60,072 bases of DNA from Oscillospiraceae bacterium (GTDB taxonomy: Bacteria; Bacillota; Clostridia; Oscillospirales; Ruminococcaceae): positions 1 through 60,072 of the forward strand of contig JALEOL010000049.1 in the NCBI GenBank assembly GCA_022766785.1. Direction: 5' to 3'. The position numbers and the translations under genes were made by a program. Shown here one piece after another: positions 47,858 through 57,015 of this stretch. The first letter of the stretch is position 1. The number at the start of each line of letters is the position of its first letter. The notes below the pieces were generated by a model. That model was given only the letters and a program-made list of their open reading frames with translations. It did no database searches and had not been told where the DNA came from.

Positions 47858-48646
47858 TTAAGCGAAATTCTCCGGCGTTCCGCTGACGCTCTTGAAATAA
47901 TCCAGCGCGGTAAAGGAACGCTCCGTCCGGGAAAGGAAATAGTGCTCCGTGACTCTGGCGAGCATGGCGGCGCTGCTGTCCGGAATGCTGAACCTGAACG
48001 CCCTGTCCAGCTTTGCATAGACGATATTCCGCATAGCCGCCAGTATTTCCGGCGACAGCACGAAATAACGCCCCCGGTAATCCCGGTCGAAGCAGCCGCC
48101 GCAGATAAGCTCTCCGCTGTCCGGCAGGAAAAACATTTCCTGGTGCTCGAACTCTCCGCAGTTGCAGCAGCCCCGAAGGTCGGGCAGGTACCCAAGCATA
48201 CAGGAATACCGCAGCTCGAACGCCGCCTTTACAACACAAAGCCGCTCCGCCGATTTTGCGGTCTCGGCTTCATACAGCGCAATTGCGAAAAATCTCACCA
48301 GGCTGTCCGAATTAGCGGTATGCTGCGCCTGTTCCTGAGGCGTGCAGAATCTTACCGCCTGTGCGAAATATGAGCCGAGCGCCAGCTTTTCGATATCGCT
48401 GCCAAGCTCGTGGAAGCTGCGTTTTGGCTTCGCGGAGTTGACGGAATAGCGCAGCTTTGTCTTGTTCAGGCAGAAAGTGGCATAGGAAAACAGCCCGCAT
48501 GAACCAAGCAGCGAGCTGTTCATTTTTTTCACACCGTGCGCGGTCGCCTCGATTATTCCCTGCTCATCGGTGAGGATATCGAGAAAACAGCTGTTTTCTC
48601 CGATCTCACGCCGCCCGACAACAATACCGTCGAAGGTGAATAACAT
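47858..48646 (-). CDS. recO: DNA repair protein RecO
   Basis: A 262-residue RecO, which helps load RecA on SSB-coated single-stranded DNA. The N-terminal OB-fold begins DGIVVGRREIGENSCFLDILTDEQG, and a zinc site is visible as GCCNCGEFEHQEMFF...ICGGCF. Length is normal. ATG 48646 follows GGAGGAG. It lies 45 bp after trpA with no terminator between, so trp operon read-through into recO is likely. After its stop comes a dyad that overlaps the EAL promoter. Confidence 0.93.
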   Translation of the reverse strand: MLFTFDGIVVGRREIGENSCFLDILTDEQGIIEATAHGVKKMNSSLLGSCGLFSYATFCLNKTKLRYSVNSAKPKRSFHELGSDIEKLALGSYFAQAVRFCTPQEQAQHTANSDSLVRFFAIALYEAETAKSAERLCVVKAAFELRYSCMLGYLPDLRGCCNCGEFEHQEMFFLPDSGELICGGCFDRDYRGRYFVLSPEILAAMRNIVYAKLDRAFRFSIPDSSAAMLARVTEHYFLSRTERSFTALDYFKSVSGTPENFA

Positions 48647-48691
48647 ACGACTCCTCCAGAAAAGGAATTTGAGATCTGTAATAATGCGAAA

Positions 48692-49462
48692 TTATCTGAT
48701 CGCGTCCTTCATAGACTTCACATACTCATAGATATGCTCCGGGGCTTCGCTGCCGTACTTCTCGACCAGCTTCACAATTGCGCTGCCAACGATAACCCCG
48801 TCTGAGATAGCAGCCATTTTCTGCGCCTGCTCCGGCTTGTTTATTCCGAAGCCTATTGCCGCAGGGACTTTAGCGTACTTCTTCACGCTTTCCATGATGT
48901 GGTCAAGGTCGGTCTTTATTTCACTGCGCATTCCGGTGACGCCCATTGATGAAACGATGTAAATAAAGCCCTCTGCGTCCTCCGCGATCATCTTTATGCG
49001 CTCCTCGCTGGTGGGAGCTATCAGCGATATCACCGAAATATCGTACTTCTTCGCAACGTCAGAAGCCTCGTGCTTCTCCTCAAACGGCATATCCGGCACG
49101 ATAAGCCCGTCAACCCCTATCGACTGGCAGCGCTCAAAAAACCTGTCATAGCCGTACTTATACACCGGATTCAGATAGGTCATGAAGCATATCGGGATAT
49201 CCGTCTGGCTGCGAACCTTTTCCGCAAGCTCAAAAGCCCGGTCGGTAGTCATTCCCTTGCCCAGTGCGCGGACATTCGCGTTCTGGATAACTATTCCCTC
49301 TGCGATAGGGTCGGAAAACGGAATGCCTATCTCGATAAGGTCTGCGCCGGCTCTCACCATTGCCATGATATTGTTGAAGCTGTCCTCAAAGGTAGGGTCG
49401 CCTGCCGTCAGGAAGCCGATAAATGCCTTTTTATTCTCAAATGCGTTTCTTATCTTATTCAT
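48692..49462 (-). CDS. trpA: Tryptophan synthase alpha subunit
   Basis: A 256-residue TIM-barrel enzyme that cleaves indole-3-glycerol phosphate to indole for Trp[13 protein letters not shown] and [16 protein letters not shown] contain the catalytic Glu and Asp region, and GVTGMRSE and GFGINKPEQ form the phosphate site. Length is typical. It overlaps the end of trpB by 8 bp, so the subunits are translationally coupled. It is the last trp gene in the operon. Confidence 0.97.
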   Translation of the reverse strand: MNKIRNAFENKKAFIGFLTAGDPTFEDSFNNIMAMVRAGADLIEIGIPFSDPIAEGIVIQNANVRALGKGMTTDRAFELAEKVRSQTDIPICFMTYLNPVYKYGYDRFFERCQSIGVDGLIVPDMPFEEKHEASDVAKKYDISVISLIAPTSEERIKMIAEDAEGFIYIVSSMGVTGMRSEIKTDLDHIMESVKKYAKVPAAIGFGINKPEQAQKMAAISDGVIVGSAIVKLVEKYGSEAPEHIYEYVKSMKDAIR

Positions 49463-50639
49463 GAAGATCGATCCCCCTGTATCTTGCTATTGCCGCAACG
49501 TCCTTATCGCCGCGCCCGGACAGGCAGCAGATTATGATATCGTCCTTGCTCATGGTAGGCGCTATCTTCATCATGTGAGCGACTGCATGCGCGCTCTCTA
49601 TCGCGCAGATAATGCCCTCTGTTCTCGCTATGTACTCGAATGCGTTCACTGCCTCGTCGTCTGTTACCGGAACATACTCCGCTCTGCCTATCGAGTGCAG
49701 ATAAGCGTGCTCCGGGCCTATTCCGGGGTAGTCAAGTCCTGCCGAAATTGAATAAACCGGCGCTATCTGTCCGTATTCATTCTGGCAGAACAGCGACTTC
49801 ATGCCGTGGAATACACCCATTGTTCCGGTGGCGATAGTCGCAGCGGTCTCTCCGGTGTCAACGCCGCGTCCTGCCGCTTCGCAGCCGATAAGCCTTACGT
49901 CCTTGTCGCCTATGAAGTTGTAGAACATACCCATTGCATTCGAGCCGCCGCCTACGCAAGCCATTACCGCGGTGGGGAGCTTGCCCTCTTTTTCAAGTAT
50001 CTGCTCTCTTGCTTCCTTTGAGATAACGCTCTGGAAGTCCCTTACTATCATCGGGAACGGGTGCGGCCCCATTACCGAGCCGAGAACATACAGCGTGTCG
50101 TCCACTCGGGTAGTCCAGTCGCGCATTGCTTCGTTCACAGCGTCCTTGAGGGTCATCGTGCCGGTGGTGACAGGGTTCACCTTTGCGCCGAGAAGCTCCA
50201 TGCGGTAGACGTTCAGTGCCTGACGTATCGTGTCCTCCTTGCCCATGAATATCTCGCATTCCAGCCCCAGCAGAGCCGCCGCAGTAGCCGCCGCAACTCC
50301 GTGCTGACCTGCGCCGGTCTCTGCGATTATTCTGGTCTTGCCCATTTTCTTCGCAAGCAGCGCCTGACCGAGCACGTTATTTATCTTGTGAGAGCCGGTG
50401 TGGTTTAAGTCCTCGCGCTTGAAATATATCTTCGCGCCGCCTAAGTCCTTTGTCATCTTCTCCGCATAGTAGAGCAGGGAAGGTCTGCCGGCGTATTCAC
50501 GCAGCAGTGTGTTCAGCTCGTCGTTGAAGTCCTTGTCGTTCTTGTAGAACTCGTAGGCTTCCTCCAGCCTGTGTATCTCATTCATCAGCGTTTCGGGGAT
50601 ATACTGTCCGCCGAACTCGCCGTAACGTCCGTTTGACAT
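49455..50639 (-). CDS. trpB: Tryptophan synthase beta subunit
   Basis: A 394-residue PLP enzyme that condenses indole with serine. The PLP lysine lies in [14 protein letters not shown], the phosphate loop is [12 protein letters not shown], and [11 protein letters not shown] is the TrpB1 active-site loop. ATG 50639 has GGAAAGGAAT upstream, located in the 3' end of the EFR1-like gene; the longer frame to 50684 is not supported. The gap to the preceding gene is 4 bp. Confidence 0.97.
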   Translation of the reverse strand: MSNGRYGEFGGQYIPETLMNEIHRLEEAYEFYKNDKDFNDELNTLLREYAGRPSLLYYAEKMTKDLGGAKIYFKREDLNHTGSHKINNVLGQALLAKKMGKTRIIAETGAGQHGVAAATAAALLGLECEIFMGKEDTIRQALNVYRMELLGAKVNPVTTGTMTLKDAVNEAMRDWTTRVDDTLYVLGSVMGPHPFPMIVRDFQSVISKEAREQILEKEGKLPTAVMACVGGGSNAMGMFYNFIGDKDVRLIGCEAAGRGVDTGETAATIATGTMGVFHGMKSLFCQNEYGQIAPVYSISAGLDYPGIGPEHAYLHSIGRAEYVPVTDDEAVNAFEYIARTEGIICAIESAHAVAHMMKIAPTMSKDDIIICCLSGRGDKDVAAIARYRGIDLHE

Positions 50640-50643
50640 AGTT

Positions 50644-51414
50644 TTATTCCTTTCCTGAATAATCATTGAAATTATATTGAACAATTACCTTTTTTCCGAT
50701 AATTGTTATTGCTTTCTTCGGGCATAACGAAAAGCACCGGTAACACATCGTGCATTTATTCCCGGGAACTGCCTTTCCGTCAGCAATGTGAATATTCCTC
50801 ATCGGACAAAGCTTCTCGCATTTTCCGCAGCCAACGCATTTCTCGGCACTGATTTTGGGATTACGGGTGTAATGCTTTGTCTTTCCGCTGAAATACAGAC
50901 GCTGTCCGAACAATCCTGCGAGGTGATAAAAAATATTCAGCCCCTCCCGCGGAGGTTTTCCGAGGGGATAATTCTTCGCGGCTTTATCGATCTTTTCTTT
51001 CGCCGAAGCAATGATCCGTCTGTTCTCATCGGGAGATTTTTTCAGAGCCTTTACATCTCCGATGCAGTCGGGCATTTTTATGTGAAGTCCACCGGTAATT
51101 TCTGCCCCGTATTTTCGGAAAAGCCTTGCGGAAACTCCCGCGCCGTCGCCGCTGAACGCGCCCATCGTGGCAATGATAAAAATGCGCTTGCCACGCCACA
51201 AGTCTTTATTATTTACAATAAAATCACCGACGATCTTCGGCAGACTGCTGTAATAAACCGGATAAGCAAACAGGATCTCCTCAGCTCCGGAAATCTCCGA
51301 TACCGCCGCGCTGTCCTCGATAGAAAGCAGTCTGTGTTCACCCTCGATGCCGGACAGAAACCGTGATATGCAGAATTTGGTGTTTCCCGTGCCGCTGAAA
51401 TAAATGCCAGTCAA
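50644..51414 (-). CDS. EFR1-type flavodoxin/ferredoxin fusion inserted in the trp operon
   Basis: A 256-residue protein with an N-terminal flavodoxin-like domain ([10 protein letters not shown] at the FMN phosphate loop) and a C-terminal pair of 4Fe-4S motifs, [12 protein letters not shown] and [12 protein letters not shown]. This matches the EFR1 group of putative electron carriers. No tryptophan biosynthetic step needs such a protein. It sits between trpF and trpB, reads in the same direction and is visibly more AT-rich than its neighbours, which suggests later insertion. Start appears to be TTG 51414 with GGGAGG 9 bp upstream. Its 3' end supplies the trpB ribosome site. Confidence 0.85.
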   Translation of the reverse strand: MTGIYFSGTGNTKFCISRFLSGIEGEHRLLSIEDSAAVSEISGAEEILFAYPVYYSSLPKIVGDFIVNNKDLWRGKRIFIIATMGAFSGDGAGVSARLFRKYGAEITGGLHIKMPDCIGDVKALKKSPDENRRIIASAKEKIDKAAKNYPLGKPPREGLNIFYHLAGLFGQRLYFSGKTKHYTRNPKISAEKCVGCGKCEKLCPMRNIHIADGKAVPGNKCTMCYRCFSLCPKKAITIIGKKVIVQYNFNDYSGKE

Positions 51415-51456
51415 GATCGCAAGCCTCCCTTATGACGTCCGCCGGACAAGCGGATC

Positions 51457-52068
51457 TCACCCGTACCGTACAGCCCTCACCGCCGCCAGCATTTTCTCCC
51501 TGTCCTTTACCCGGTCGGTTTCTATGCCGCTGGATAAGTCCACGCAGTAGGGTCGGATATCAAGCGCCGCCTGCCGCAGATTATCCGGGGTCAGTCCCCC
51601 GGCAAGGAAGAACGGCTGACGTATCTCCACGCCGCTGATAAGCGAGTGGTCGAAGCTCTGCCCTGTGCCTGTGCCGTTGTCCAGAAGCAGGAAGTCAGCG
51701 CCGAGGGTCTGCGCCTGCGTGATGTCATCGGCGCTGCGGACTTTGACCGCCTTGATTATCGGCGCTTTGGTAAGCCTGCGAAGCCGTTTGATGTACTCTG
51801 CGTCCTCGCCGCCGTGAAGCTGTATCAAGTCTATTATACCACAATTTGCATACTCTGCGCAAGTGGTTTCCGGAGAATTCACAAAAACTCCGACAGACTT
51901 TATTTCCGGCGAGAGCCTTTTTTTCAGCCGGAGGGCAGTTTCCCGGTCAATGCTGCGGTGGCTTTTCGGGAATTCCAGCACAAACCCGATATAATCCGGC
52001 ATAGCTTCATTTGCATAGTCTATATCGCAGTCCCGGAACATTCCGCACAGCTTTATCTTCACGCTCAT
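51457..52068 (-). CDS. trpF: Phosphoribosylanthranilate isomerase
   Basis: A 203-residue TIM-barrel enzyme for the Amadori step before TrpC. The catalytic Cys is in IKLCGMFRD, the usual form being KICG. The motif LIQLHGGEDAEYI, the catalytic Asp in FLLDNGTGTGQSFDH and the phosphate-binding LAGGLTPDN and VDLSSGIE are all present. The start overlaps trpC by 4 bp. Confidence 0.95.
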   Translation of the reverse strand: MSVKIKLCGMFRDCDIDYANEAMPDYIGFVLEFPKSHRSIDRETALRLKKRLSPEIKSVGVFVNSPETTCAEYANCGIIDLIQLHGGEDAEYIKRLRRLTKAPIIKAVKVRSADDITQAQTLGADFLLLDNGTGTGQSFDHSLISGVEIRQPFFLAGGLTPDNLRQAALDIRPYCVDLSSGIETDRVKDREKMLAAVRAVRYG

Positions 52069-52850
52069 GCCCCGGTACCCCGAAGCTGAGCCAGCGCCGC
52101 TTTCTTGTCCGGGCTTCTCATAAGCGTTTCGCCGATAAGCACCGCATTTGTGCCGTTCTGCCGGAGCGCCGCAATATCCTGAGCTGTCTTTATTCCGCTT
52201 TCCGACACGAACAGTATCTCCGGCGGCACCAGTTTACGCAGCCGTGCGGAATTGTTTATATCCACCGTAAAGGTTTTCAGGTCGCGGTTATTCACGCCGA
52301 TTATCCCCACGCCGACTGAAACCGCAGTCTTGACCTCATCCTCGTCATGGGCTTCGACCAGTGCCGAAAGCCCCAGAGAATGAGCAATTTCAAGGTACTC
52401 CGCAAGCTGCTCCTTACTCAAAATCGAGCAGATAAGAAGCACCGCCGAAGCCCCCAGCGTTTTCGCCTGATATATCATGTATTCGTCCACGGTGAAGTCC
52501 TTGCGAAGCACCGGAATATTCACCGCCGCCGCTATCTCCTGCAAATACCTGTCGCTGCCCTTGAACCAGAACGGCTCAGTCAGGCAGGATATCGCCGCAG
52601 CCCCAGCCGCTTCATAATCCCGTGCAATATCAAGATACGGGAAGTCCTCTGCGATCATTCCCTTTGAGGGAGAAGCGCGCTTGACCTCGCAGATAAACGA
52701 GATATCAGCCGTGCTCAGCGCCTTTTTGAACGGAAACCCTGTATCTGGGTTTAATTCCTGCGCGCGCTTTTTCATCTCCGACAGCGGCAGGGCGGCTTTT
52801 TCCTCTGCCACCCGAAGCCGGGTCTTTTCTGCAATTTCCTGTAAAATCAT
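52065..52850 (-). CDS. trpC: Indole-3-glycerol-phosphate synthase
   Basis: A 261-residue TIM-barrel enzyme that closes the indole ring. FICEVKRASPSKGMI contains the catalytic Lys and phosphate region. VLRKDFTVDEYMIYQA, ALVEAHDEDEV, GVNNRDLKTF and FVSESGI follow in the family order. It overlaps trpD by 4 bp and trpF by 4 bp. The domain is separate from TrpF here, unlike the fused enterobacterial protein. Confidence 0.96.
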   Translation of the reverse strand: MILQEIAEKTRLRVAEEKAALPLSEMKKRAQELNPDTGFPFKKALSTADISFICEVKRASPSKGMIAEDFPYLDIARDYEAAGAAAISCLTEPFWFKGSDRYLQEIAAAVNIPVLRKDFTVDEYMIYQAKTLGASAVLLICSILSKEQLAEYLEIAHSLGLSALVEAHDEDEVKTAVSVGVGIIGVNNRDLKTFTVDINNSARLRKLVPPEILFVSESGIKTAQDIAALRQNGTNAVLIGETLMRSPDKKAALAQLRGTGA

Positions 52851-53860
52851 GCCTTGACCTCGTTTGAAACGGCGATGTATTTTTCAAGGGTGGAGAGCGC
52901 CGCGCCGCTGTCTATCGTTTCTGCGGCAAGCTTTATGCCCTCTTCTATCGTGATACCCCGTGCGATATGAAGCGCCGCGCCTGCGTTCAGAAGAACTGCG
53001 TCCCTGCCTGCGCCCTTTTCGCCGGAGAGTATCTTCCGTGCGGCTTCTGCGTTTTTCGCAGGAGTGCCGCCCTGAAGCTCCGACTTTTCGTGCCGTGTGA
53101 AGCCGAATTGCTCCGGGGTTATCTCGTATTCCTTGTACTCGTCGCCGCTGAACTCAACTACCTTTGTGGCTGCGCTGACGGATATCTCGTCCAGCTTATC
53201 CTTGCCGTAAACTGCCATTCCGTGCTTTACGCCGAGCTTTGTCAGCGCCTTTGCCATAGGCATGAGTAGCTCCGGCTTGTATACGCCGAGAAGCTGCAAA
53301 TTCGCATGAGCCGGGTTGGTCAATGGCCCCAGTATGTTAAACACCGTGGGAATGCCGATCTCTTTGCGGACAGGACCGACGCACTTCATTGCGCTGTGGT
53401 ACTTCTGCGCGAACAGGAAGCACATTCCCACCTCGTCAAGCAGCCTTTCGCTTCCGGCAGGTTCGGTGGTAATATTTACCCCGAGCGCTTCAAGGCAGTC
53501 GGCAGTGCCGCACTTGCTGGAAGCCGCACGGTTGCCGTGCTTTGCGACCTTTGCTCCGGCTGCGGCGCAGACAATAGCAGAGATAGTGGAAACGTTGATA
53601 GAATTTGAACCGTCGCCGCCGGTGCCGACTATCTCCAGCACATCGCCGGGATAATTCACCCGTAACGCACAGTCGCGCATTACATAGGCACTGGCGGAGA
53701 TCTCATCAATACTCTCGCCCTTGATGTGGAGTGCTGTGAGATATGTGGCGGTCTGTGCCGGAGAGGTGTTTCCGGTCATTATTTCTCTCGTTACCTCTGC
53801 GGCTTCTTCGTATGACAGGTCAACGCCGTTTGTAACCTTGATTATTGCTTCCTTTATCAT
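52847..53860 (-). CDS. trpD: Anthranilate phosphoribosyltransferase
   Basis: A 337-residue enzyme that transfers phosphoribose from PRPP to anthranilate. GTGGDGSNSINVST is the PRPP loop, followed by KHGNRAASSKCGTADCLEALG, NILGPLTNPA and VYGKDKLDEIS. It is not fused to TrpG. It overlaps trpG and trpC by 4 bp each, giving tight translational coupling. Confidence 0.97.
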   Translation of the reverse strand: MIKEAIIKVTNGVDLSYEEAAEVTREIMTGNTSPAQTATYLTALHIKGESIDEISASAYVMRDCALRVNYPGDVLEIVGTGGDGSNSINVSTISAIVCAAAGAKVAKHGNRAASSKCGTADCLEALGVNITTEPAGSERLLDEVGMCFLFAQKYHSAMKCVGPVRKEIGIPTVFNILGPLTNPAHANLQLLGVYKPELLMPMAKALTKLGVKHGMAVYGKDKLDEISVSAATKVVEFSGDEYKEYEITPEQFGFTRHEKSELQGGTPAKNAEAARKILSGEKGAGRDAVLLNAGAALHIARGITIEEGIKLAAETIDSGAALSTLEKYIAVSNEVKA

Positions 53861-54429
53861 ATACTAACCTCCAGAAAATTCTCAGCCATTTTTCTTCCAT
53901 GCTGTGTAAGTATCGACTCCGGGTGGAACTGCACCCCAAAAATGGGGTATTCCATATGCTCCACCGCCATTATCTCGCCATCGTCAGTGCGCGCCGTGAC
54001 CTTCAGGCACTCCGGGAAGCCGTTCTCCGAAGCCGCAAGCGAATGGTACCGTGCGACCTCGCACATATCGGGAAGCCCCGTGAAAAGCCTGCTCCCGGTA
54101 TCCAGCTCCGTCACCGACTTCTTGCCGTGCATGAGCCGCTTTGCGTAGGTTATTTCTGCGCCAAAGGTCTCGCAGATAGCCTGATGTCCAAGGCACACGC
54201 CCAGAACCGGTATCTTTCCGGCGGCGGCTCTTATCACGTCCTCGCAGACGCCTGCGTCGCAGGGTCTGCCGGGACCGGGGCTGATTATTATGTGAGAGGG
54301 CTTCAGCGCAAGTATCTCCTCAACAGAAAGCTCATCATTGCGTATCACCTTTATGTCGGGGTCAATGCCGCCGATAAGCTGATAAAGGTTATATGAAAAG
54401 CTGTCGTAATTGTCTATCAGAAGTATCAT
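53857..54429 (-). CDS. trpG: Anthranilate synthase component II, glutamine amidotransferase
   Basis: A 190-residue class I amidotransferase that gives ammonia to TrpE. The catalytic Cys is in PVLGVCLGHQAI and the His-Glu pair in FGVQFHPESI. The opening is ILLIDNYDSFSYNL. ATG 54429 lies inside the trpE end with a 4-bp overlap; the longer frame to 54489 is out of context. It may also serve para-aminobenzoate synthesis if no separate PabA exists. Confidence 0.96.
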   Translation of the reverse strand: MILLIDNYDSFSYNLYQLIGGIDPDIKVIRNDELSVEEILALKPSHIIISPGPGRPCDAGVCEDVIRAAAGKIPVLGVCLGHQAICETFGAEITYAKRLMHGKKSVTELDTGSRLFTGLPDMCEVARYHSLAASENGFPECLKVTARTDDGEIMAVEHMEYPIFGVQFHPESILTQHGRKMAENFLEVSI

Positions 54430-55898
54430 AAGCTGTCCTCCTGTGCAGCGGAAAGCGCGTTCATGACCGCTTTCGCCTTGTTTATGCATTCTTTGAATTC
54501 ATTCTCGGGAACGCTGTCTGCGACTATTCCTGCGCCGCTTCTCACAAACACCCTGCCGTTCTTCCTGAACGCAAGCCGTATCGCAATGCAGGTGTCCAGA
54601 TTGCCGCGGAAATCAATGTAACCCACCGCGCCGCCGTAAACGCCGCGCTTGTTGTTTTCAAGCTCGTTGATTATCTCGCAGGCGCGTATCTTCGGCGCAC
54701 CGGAGAGCGTTCCTGCCGGGAGGATAGCGTCAACAGCGTCAAGTGCGGACTTGCTGTCGAGTATCTCGCCGCGCACCGTTGAGCCGATATGCATAACGTG
54801 GGAATACCGCTCTATGCTCATGTATTTCTCCACCTCAACGCTGCCGAATTTGCTGATTTTGCCGATGTCGTTTCTGCCGAGGTCTACCAGCATATTGTGT
54901 TCGGACAGTTCCTTTTCGTCTTTGAGAAGCTCCGCTTCAAGCTGCTTGTCTATTTCGTCAGTCGCGCCCCGGGGTCTTGTTCCGGCGAGGGGGAAGGTAT
55001 GCAGAACGCCGTTTTCCAGTTTCACCAATGTTTCTGGAGAAGCGCCGGCTATCTCCATATCGTCGCTGGAGAAGAAGAACATATAGGGCGAAGGGTTCGT
55101 GGTCCGAAGCACTCTGTAAGCGTCCAGCAGGCTGCCGTCAAAATCCGCGTCAAGCCTGTTGGAGAGCACCACCTGGAAGATATCGCCCTCGAAGATGTAG
55201 CGCTTTGCTTTCTCCACCATCTCGCAGTACTGCTCCTTGCTGAACAGCTTGCGGAACTCGGAGGTGAGCTTACCGTGGGGTATCTCCGCCGGCTTTCCGT
55301 ACCTGATGAGCCGCTCCATTTCCGCAAGCTCCTTTTCGGCTTTTGCGTATCCTGCGTCAATATCTTCAGCTGAAATGTTGGTTATCAGCATGATCTTCTG
55401 GTGGATATTGTCGAATGCGATGACCTTATCAAACAGCATGAGGTCAACGTCCTTGAAATGCTCCTCGTCCTTTGCGTCGAGGTTCAGCGTAGGCTCGCTG
55501 TATTTGATGTAATCGTAGGAAAAGTACCCCACAAGCCCTCCGGTGAATGACGGGAAACCCTCTATCTTCGGGCTGCTGTAGCCTGACATCAGCTTTATGA
55601 TGTAGTCCGCCGGGTGGGACTGCTTTGAGGTCTCCACCGTGCCGGTGAGTACGTTCTTCACGGTAAGCTCGCCGTTAATGCAGGTTATCTCCATCTTCGG
55701 GTTATAGCCGAGGAAGGTGTATCTGCCCCACTTCTCCTGGTTCTCCACGCTCTCGAGGATATACACATGGCGGCTCACGGCACGCAGCTTTTTCAGCACC
55801 TCAATGGGTGTGGTGAAGTCCGAGAGTATCTCACGGCACACCGGGATAACGCTGTACCCGGAAAGTTCCTTTGCCTGTTCAAGTGTAGGTTTCAGCAT
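54426..55898 (-). CDS. trpE: Anthranilate synthase component I
   Basis: A 490-residue chorismate-utilising enzyme and first gene of the trp operon. The N-terminal YILESVE segment is part of the tryptophan feedback site. Catalytic motifs are GDIFQVVLSNR, GASPETLVKL, GTRPRGATDEID, HNMLVDLGRNDIGK, LPAGTLSGAPKIRA and VRSGAGIVADS. ATG 55898 follows GAAAGGAG. The leader upstream is a Trp T-box, so transcription responds to tRNA-Trp charging and the enzyme to tryptophan itself. Confidence 0.97.
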   Translation of the reverse strand: MLKPTLEQAKELSGYSVIPVCREILSDFTTPIEVLKKLRAVSRHVYILESVENQEKWGRYTFLGYNPKMEITCINGELTVKNVLTGTVETSKQSHPADYIIKLMSGYSSPKIEGFPSFTGGLVGYFSYDYIKYSEPTLNLDAKDEEHFKDVDLMLFDKVIAFDNIHQKIMLITNISAEDIDAGYAKAEKELAEMERLIRYGKPAEIPHGKLTSEFRKLFSKEQYCEMVEKAKRYIFEGDIFQVVLSNRLDADFDGSLLDAYRVLRTTNPSPYMFFFSSDDMEIAGASPETLVKLENGVLHTFPLAGTRPRGATDEIDKQLEAELLKDEKELSEHNMLVDLGRNDIGKISKFGSVEVEKYMSIERYSHVMHIGSTVRGEILDSKSALDAVDAILPAGTLSGAPKIRACEIINELENNKRGVYGGAVGYIDFRGNLDTCIAIRLAFRKNGRVFVRSGAGIVADSVPENEFKECINKAKAVMNALSAAQEDSL

Positions 55899-55915
55899 TT
55901 TTCTGCTCCTTTCAG

Positions 55916-56290
55916 CAAAACAAAAACTCCGCCCTTAAACGCAGAACTCATCTGCTTCTAAGGACGGAGTGTATAAAGCTATACTACACCGTGGTGCCAC
56001 CTTAATTTCCGGCAATAATGCCGAACGCTCACCGGATACCAACATATCCCTGCAATTAACGCTTGCATGACGTCGCGGAATACTCAGCGGTTTTGGACAC
56101 CGCCTTTGACCGCGCCCTCAGTGGTCCATTTGATATGCTCTGCGTTCTGCGACATTCTCAGCTGACGGGAACTACCCCGACTAGTCGCTCTCTGGGAGTG
56201 CACAAACATTTTTATCTCCACTTCACTGGTTTGTAAGGGCGTATTCAATTTTAAAGCCCGGGCGGTTTGGACGCCGCCGAACTTATTTAT
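55916..56290 (-). promoter_or_regulatory. T-box leader, tryptophan specifier (UGG), upstream of trpE
   Basis: On the minus strand the leader shows a stem I AGAGAG element near 56190 and a specifier segment AAA-TGG-ACC with TGG at 56126-56128. The T-box AAGGTGGCACCACGG is at 55989-56003, and its TGGC fits the G73 of tRNA-Trp. The terminator ACTCCGTCCTTA / TAAGGGCGGAGT followed by TTTTTG is at 55921-55970. An extra ~60-nt 5' segment begins with a GGCGG/CCGCC hairpin (56261-56278). It controls trpEGDCF-EFR1-BA. Confidence 0.92.
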
Positions 56291-56297
56291 TGATGAT

Positions 56298-56326
56298 ATG
56301 ATACCACAAATTTTCCCCTTTGTCAA
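56298..56326 (-). promoter_or_regulatory. Promoter of the trp operon
   Basis: On the minus strand TTGACA (56321-56326) and TATCAT (56298-56303) are 17 bp apart. Confidence 0.82.
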
Positions 56327-56427
56327 GAGCTTTTCTGAAATTTTTCGCCGACATTCCTGCAAAAAATACCGGATCAAAAGTATTTGAATTGTTCCGAACG
56401 GTTTTTCTGATTTTTTGCGGTCACCAC

Positions 56428-56456
56428 TTGAAATAATTATGATTATGTGGTAGAAT
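56428..56456 (+). promoter_or_regulatory. Promoter of the GNAT gene
   Basis: TTGAAA (56428-56433) and TAGAAT (56451-56456) are 17 bp apart, divergent from the trp promoter. Confidence 0.72.
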
Positions 56457-56487
56457 GTATAGTGTATATGCAGAAAGGGGCGACGGC

Positions 56488-56919
56488 ATGATCAGAGAAG
56501 TGCATATTGACGAGTATCAGCAGCTTATGGAGCTGTATCTTCACCTGCATGAGACCGAGATACCCCCGGCGGAGCTTACAAAAGACCTGTGGGAGCGGCT
56601 GGTGAACGACCCGGAATACCACCTTATCGCAGCAGAGGAGGACGGCAGACTGGTCGCGACCTGTACCTGCGTGATAATACCGAACCTTACCCACGGACCG
56701 CGTCCTTATGCCTGGGTAGAGAACGTGGTCACTCACCCGGACTATCGGGGGAGAGGACTGGCGACAGCCTGCCTTGACTTTGCAAAGCAGATAGCTATTC
56801 GTGAGAACTGCTACCGGCTGGTGCTGATGACCGGCTCAAAGCTTCCCGGCACTCTGCGGTTTTACGAACGCGCCGGATATAACCGCACAGATAAGACAGG
56901 CTTCATTCAATGGCTTTAA
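56488..56919 (+). CDS. GNAT family N-acetyltransferase
   Basis: A 143-residue acetyl-CoA-dependent acetyltransferase. The acetyl-CoA loop is VVTHPDYRGRGLATACL, and FYERAGYNRTDKTGF is the usual C-terminal motif. Substrate is unknown. ATG 56488 has AAAGGGG upstream; the longer start at 56455 overlaps the -10 element. It lies 96 bp before hisS. Confidence 0.87.
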   Translation: MIREVHIDEYQQLMELYLHLHETEIPPAELTKDLWERLVNDPEYHLIAAEEDGRLVATCTCVIIPNLTHGPRPYAWVENVVTHPDYRGRGLATACLDFAKQIAIRENCYRLVLMTGSKLPGTLRFYERAGYNRTDKTGFIQWL

Positions 56920-56930
56920 TAAAATTCGGA

Positions 56931-56957
56931 ATTCGGAATGCGGAATTCGGAATTATT
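56931..56957. repeat. Short tandem GGAATTC/GGAATGC-type repeats before hisS
   Basis: The heptamer CGGAATT or CGGAATG recurs four times in ~27 bp. It is a simple-sequence tract of unknown role; no promoter for hisS is clear nearby. Confidence 0.5.
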
Positions 56958-57015
56958 TCTGCTGAGTCGCGGCTTTAATGAATTTTAATGGAATAAAAGA
57001 AAGGAATACAAAACG

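Noticed and set aside
47626-48195. 189-codon minus-strand frame across recO and the EAL leader
   Set aside because: It is a frame-shifted shadow of recO running into the MITE-like element.
56084-56377. 97-codon minus-strand frame in the trpE leader
   Set aside because: It coincides with the T-box leader RNA and has no ribosome site; a classical Trp-rich leader peptide is not present.
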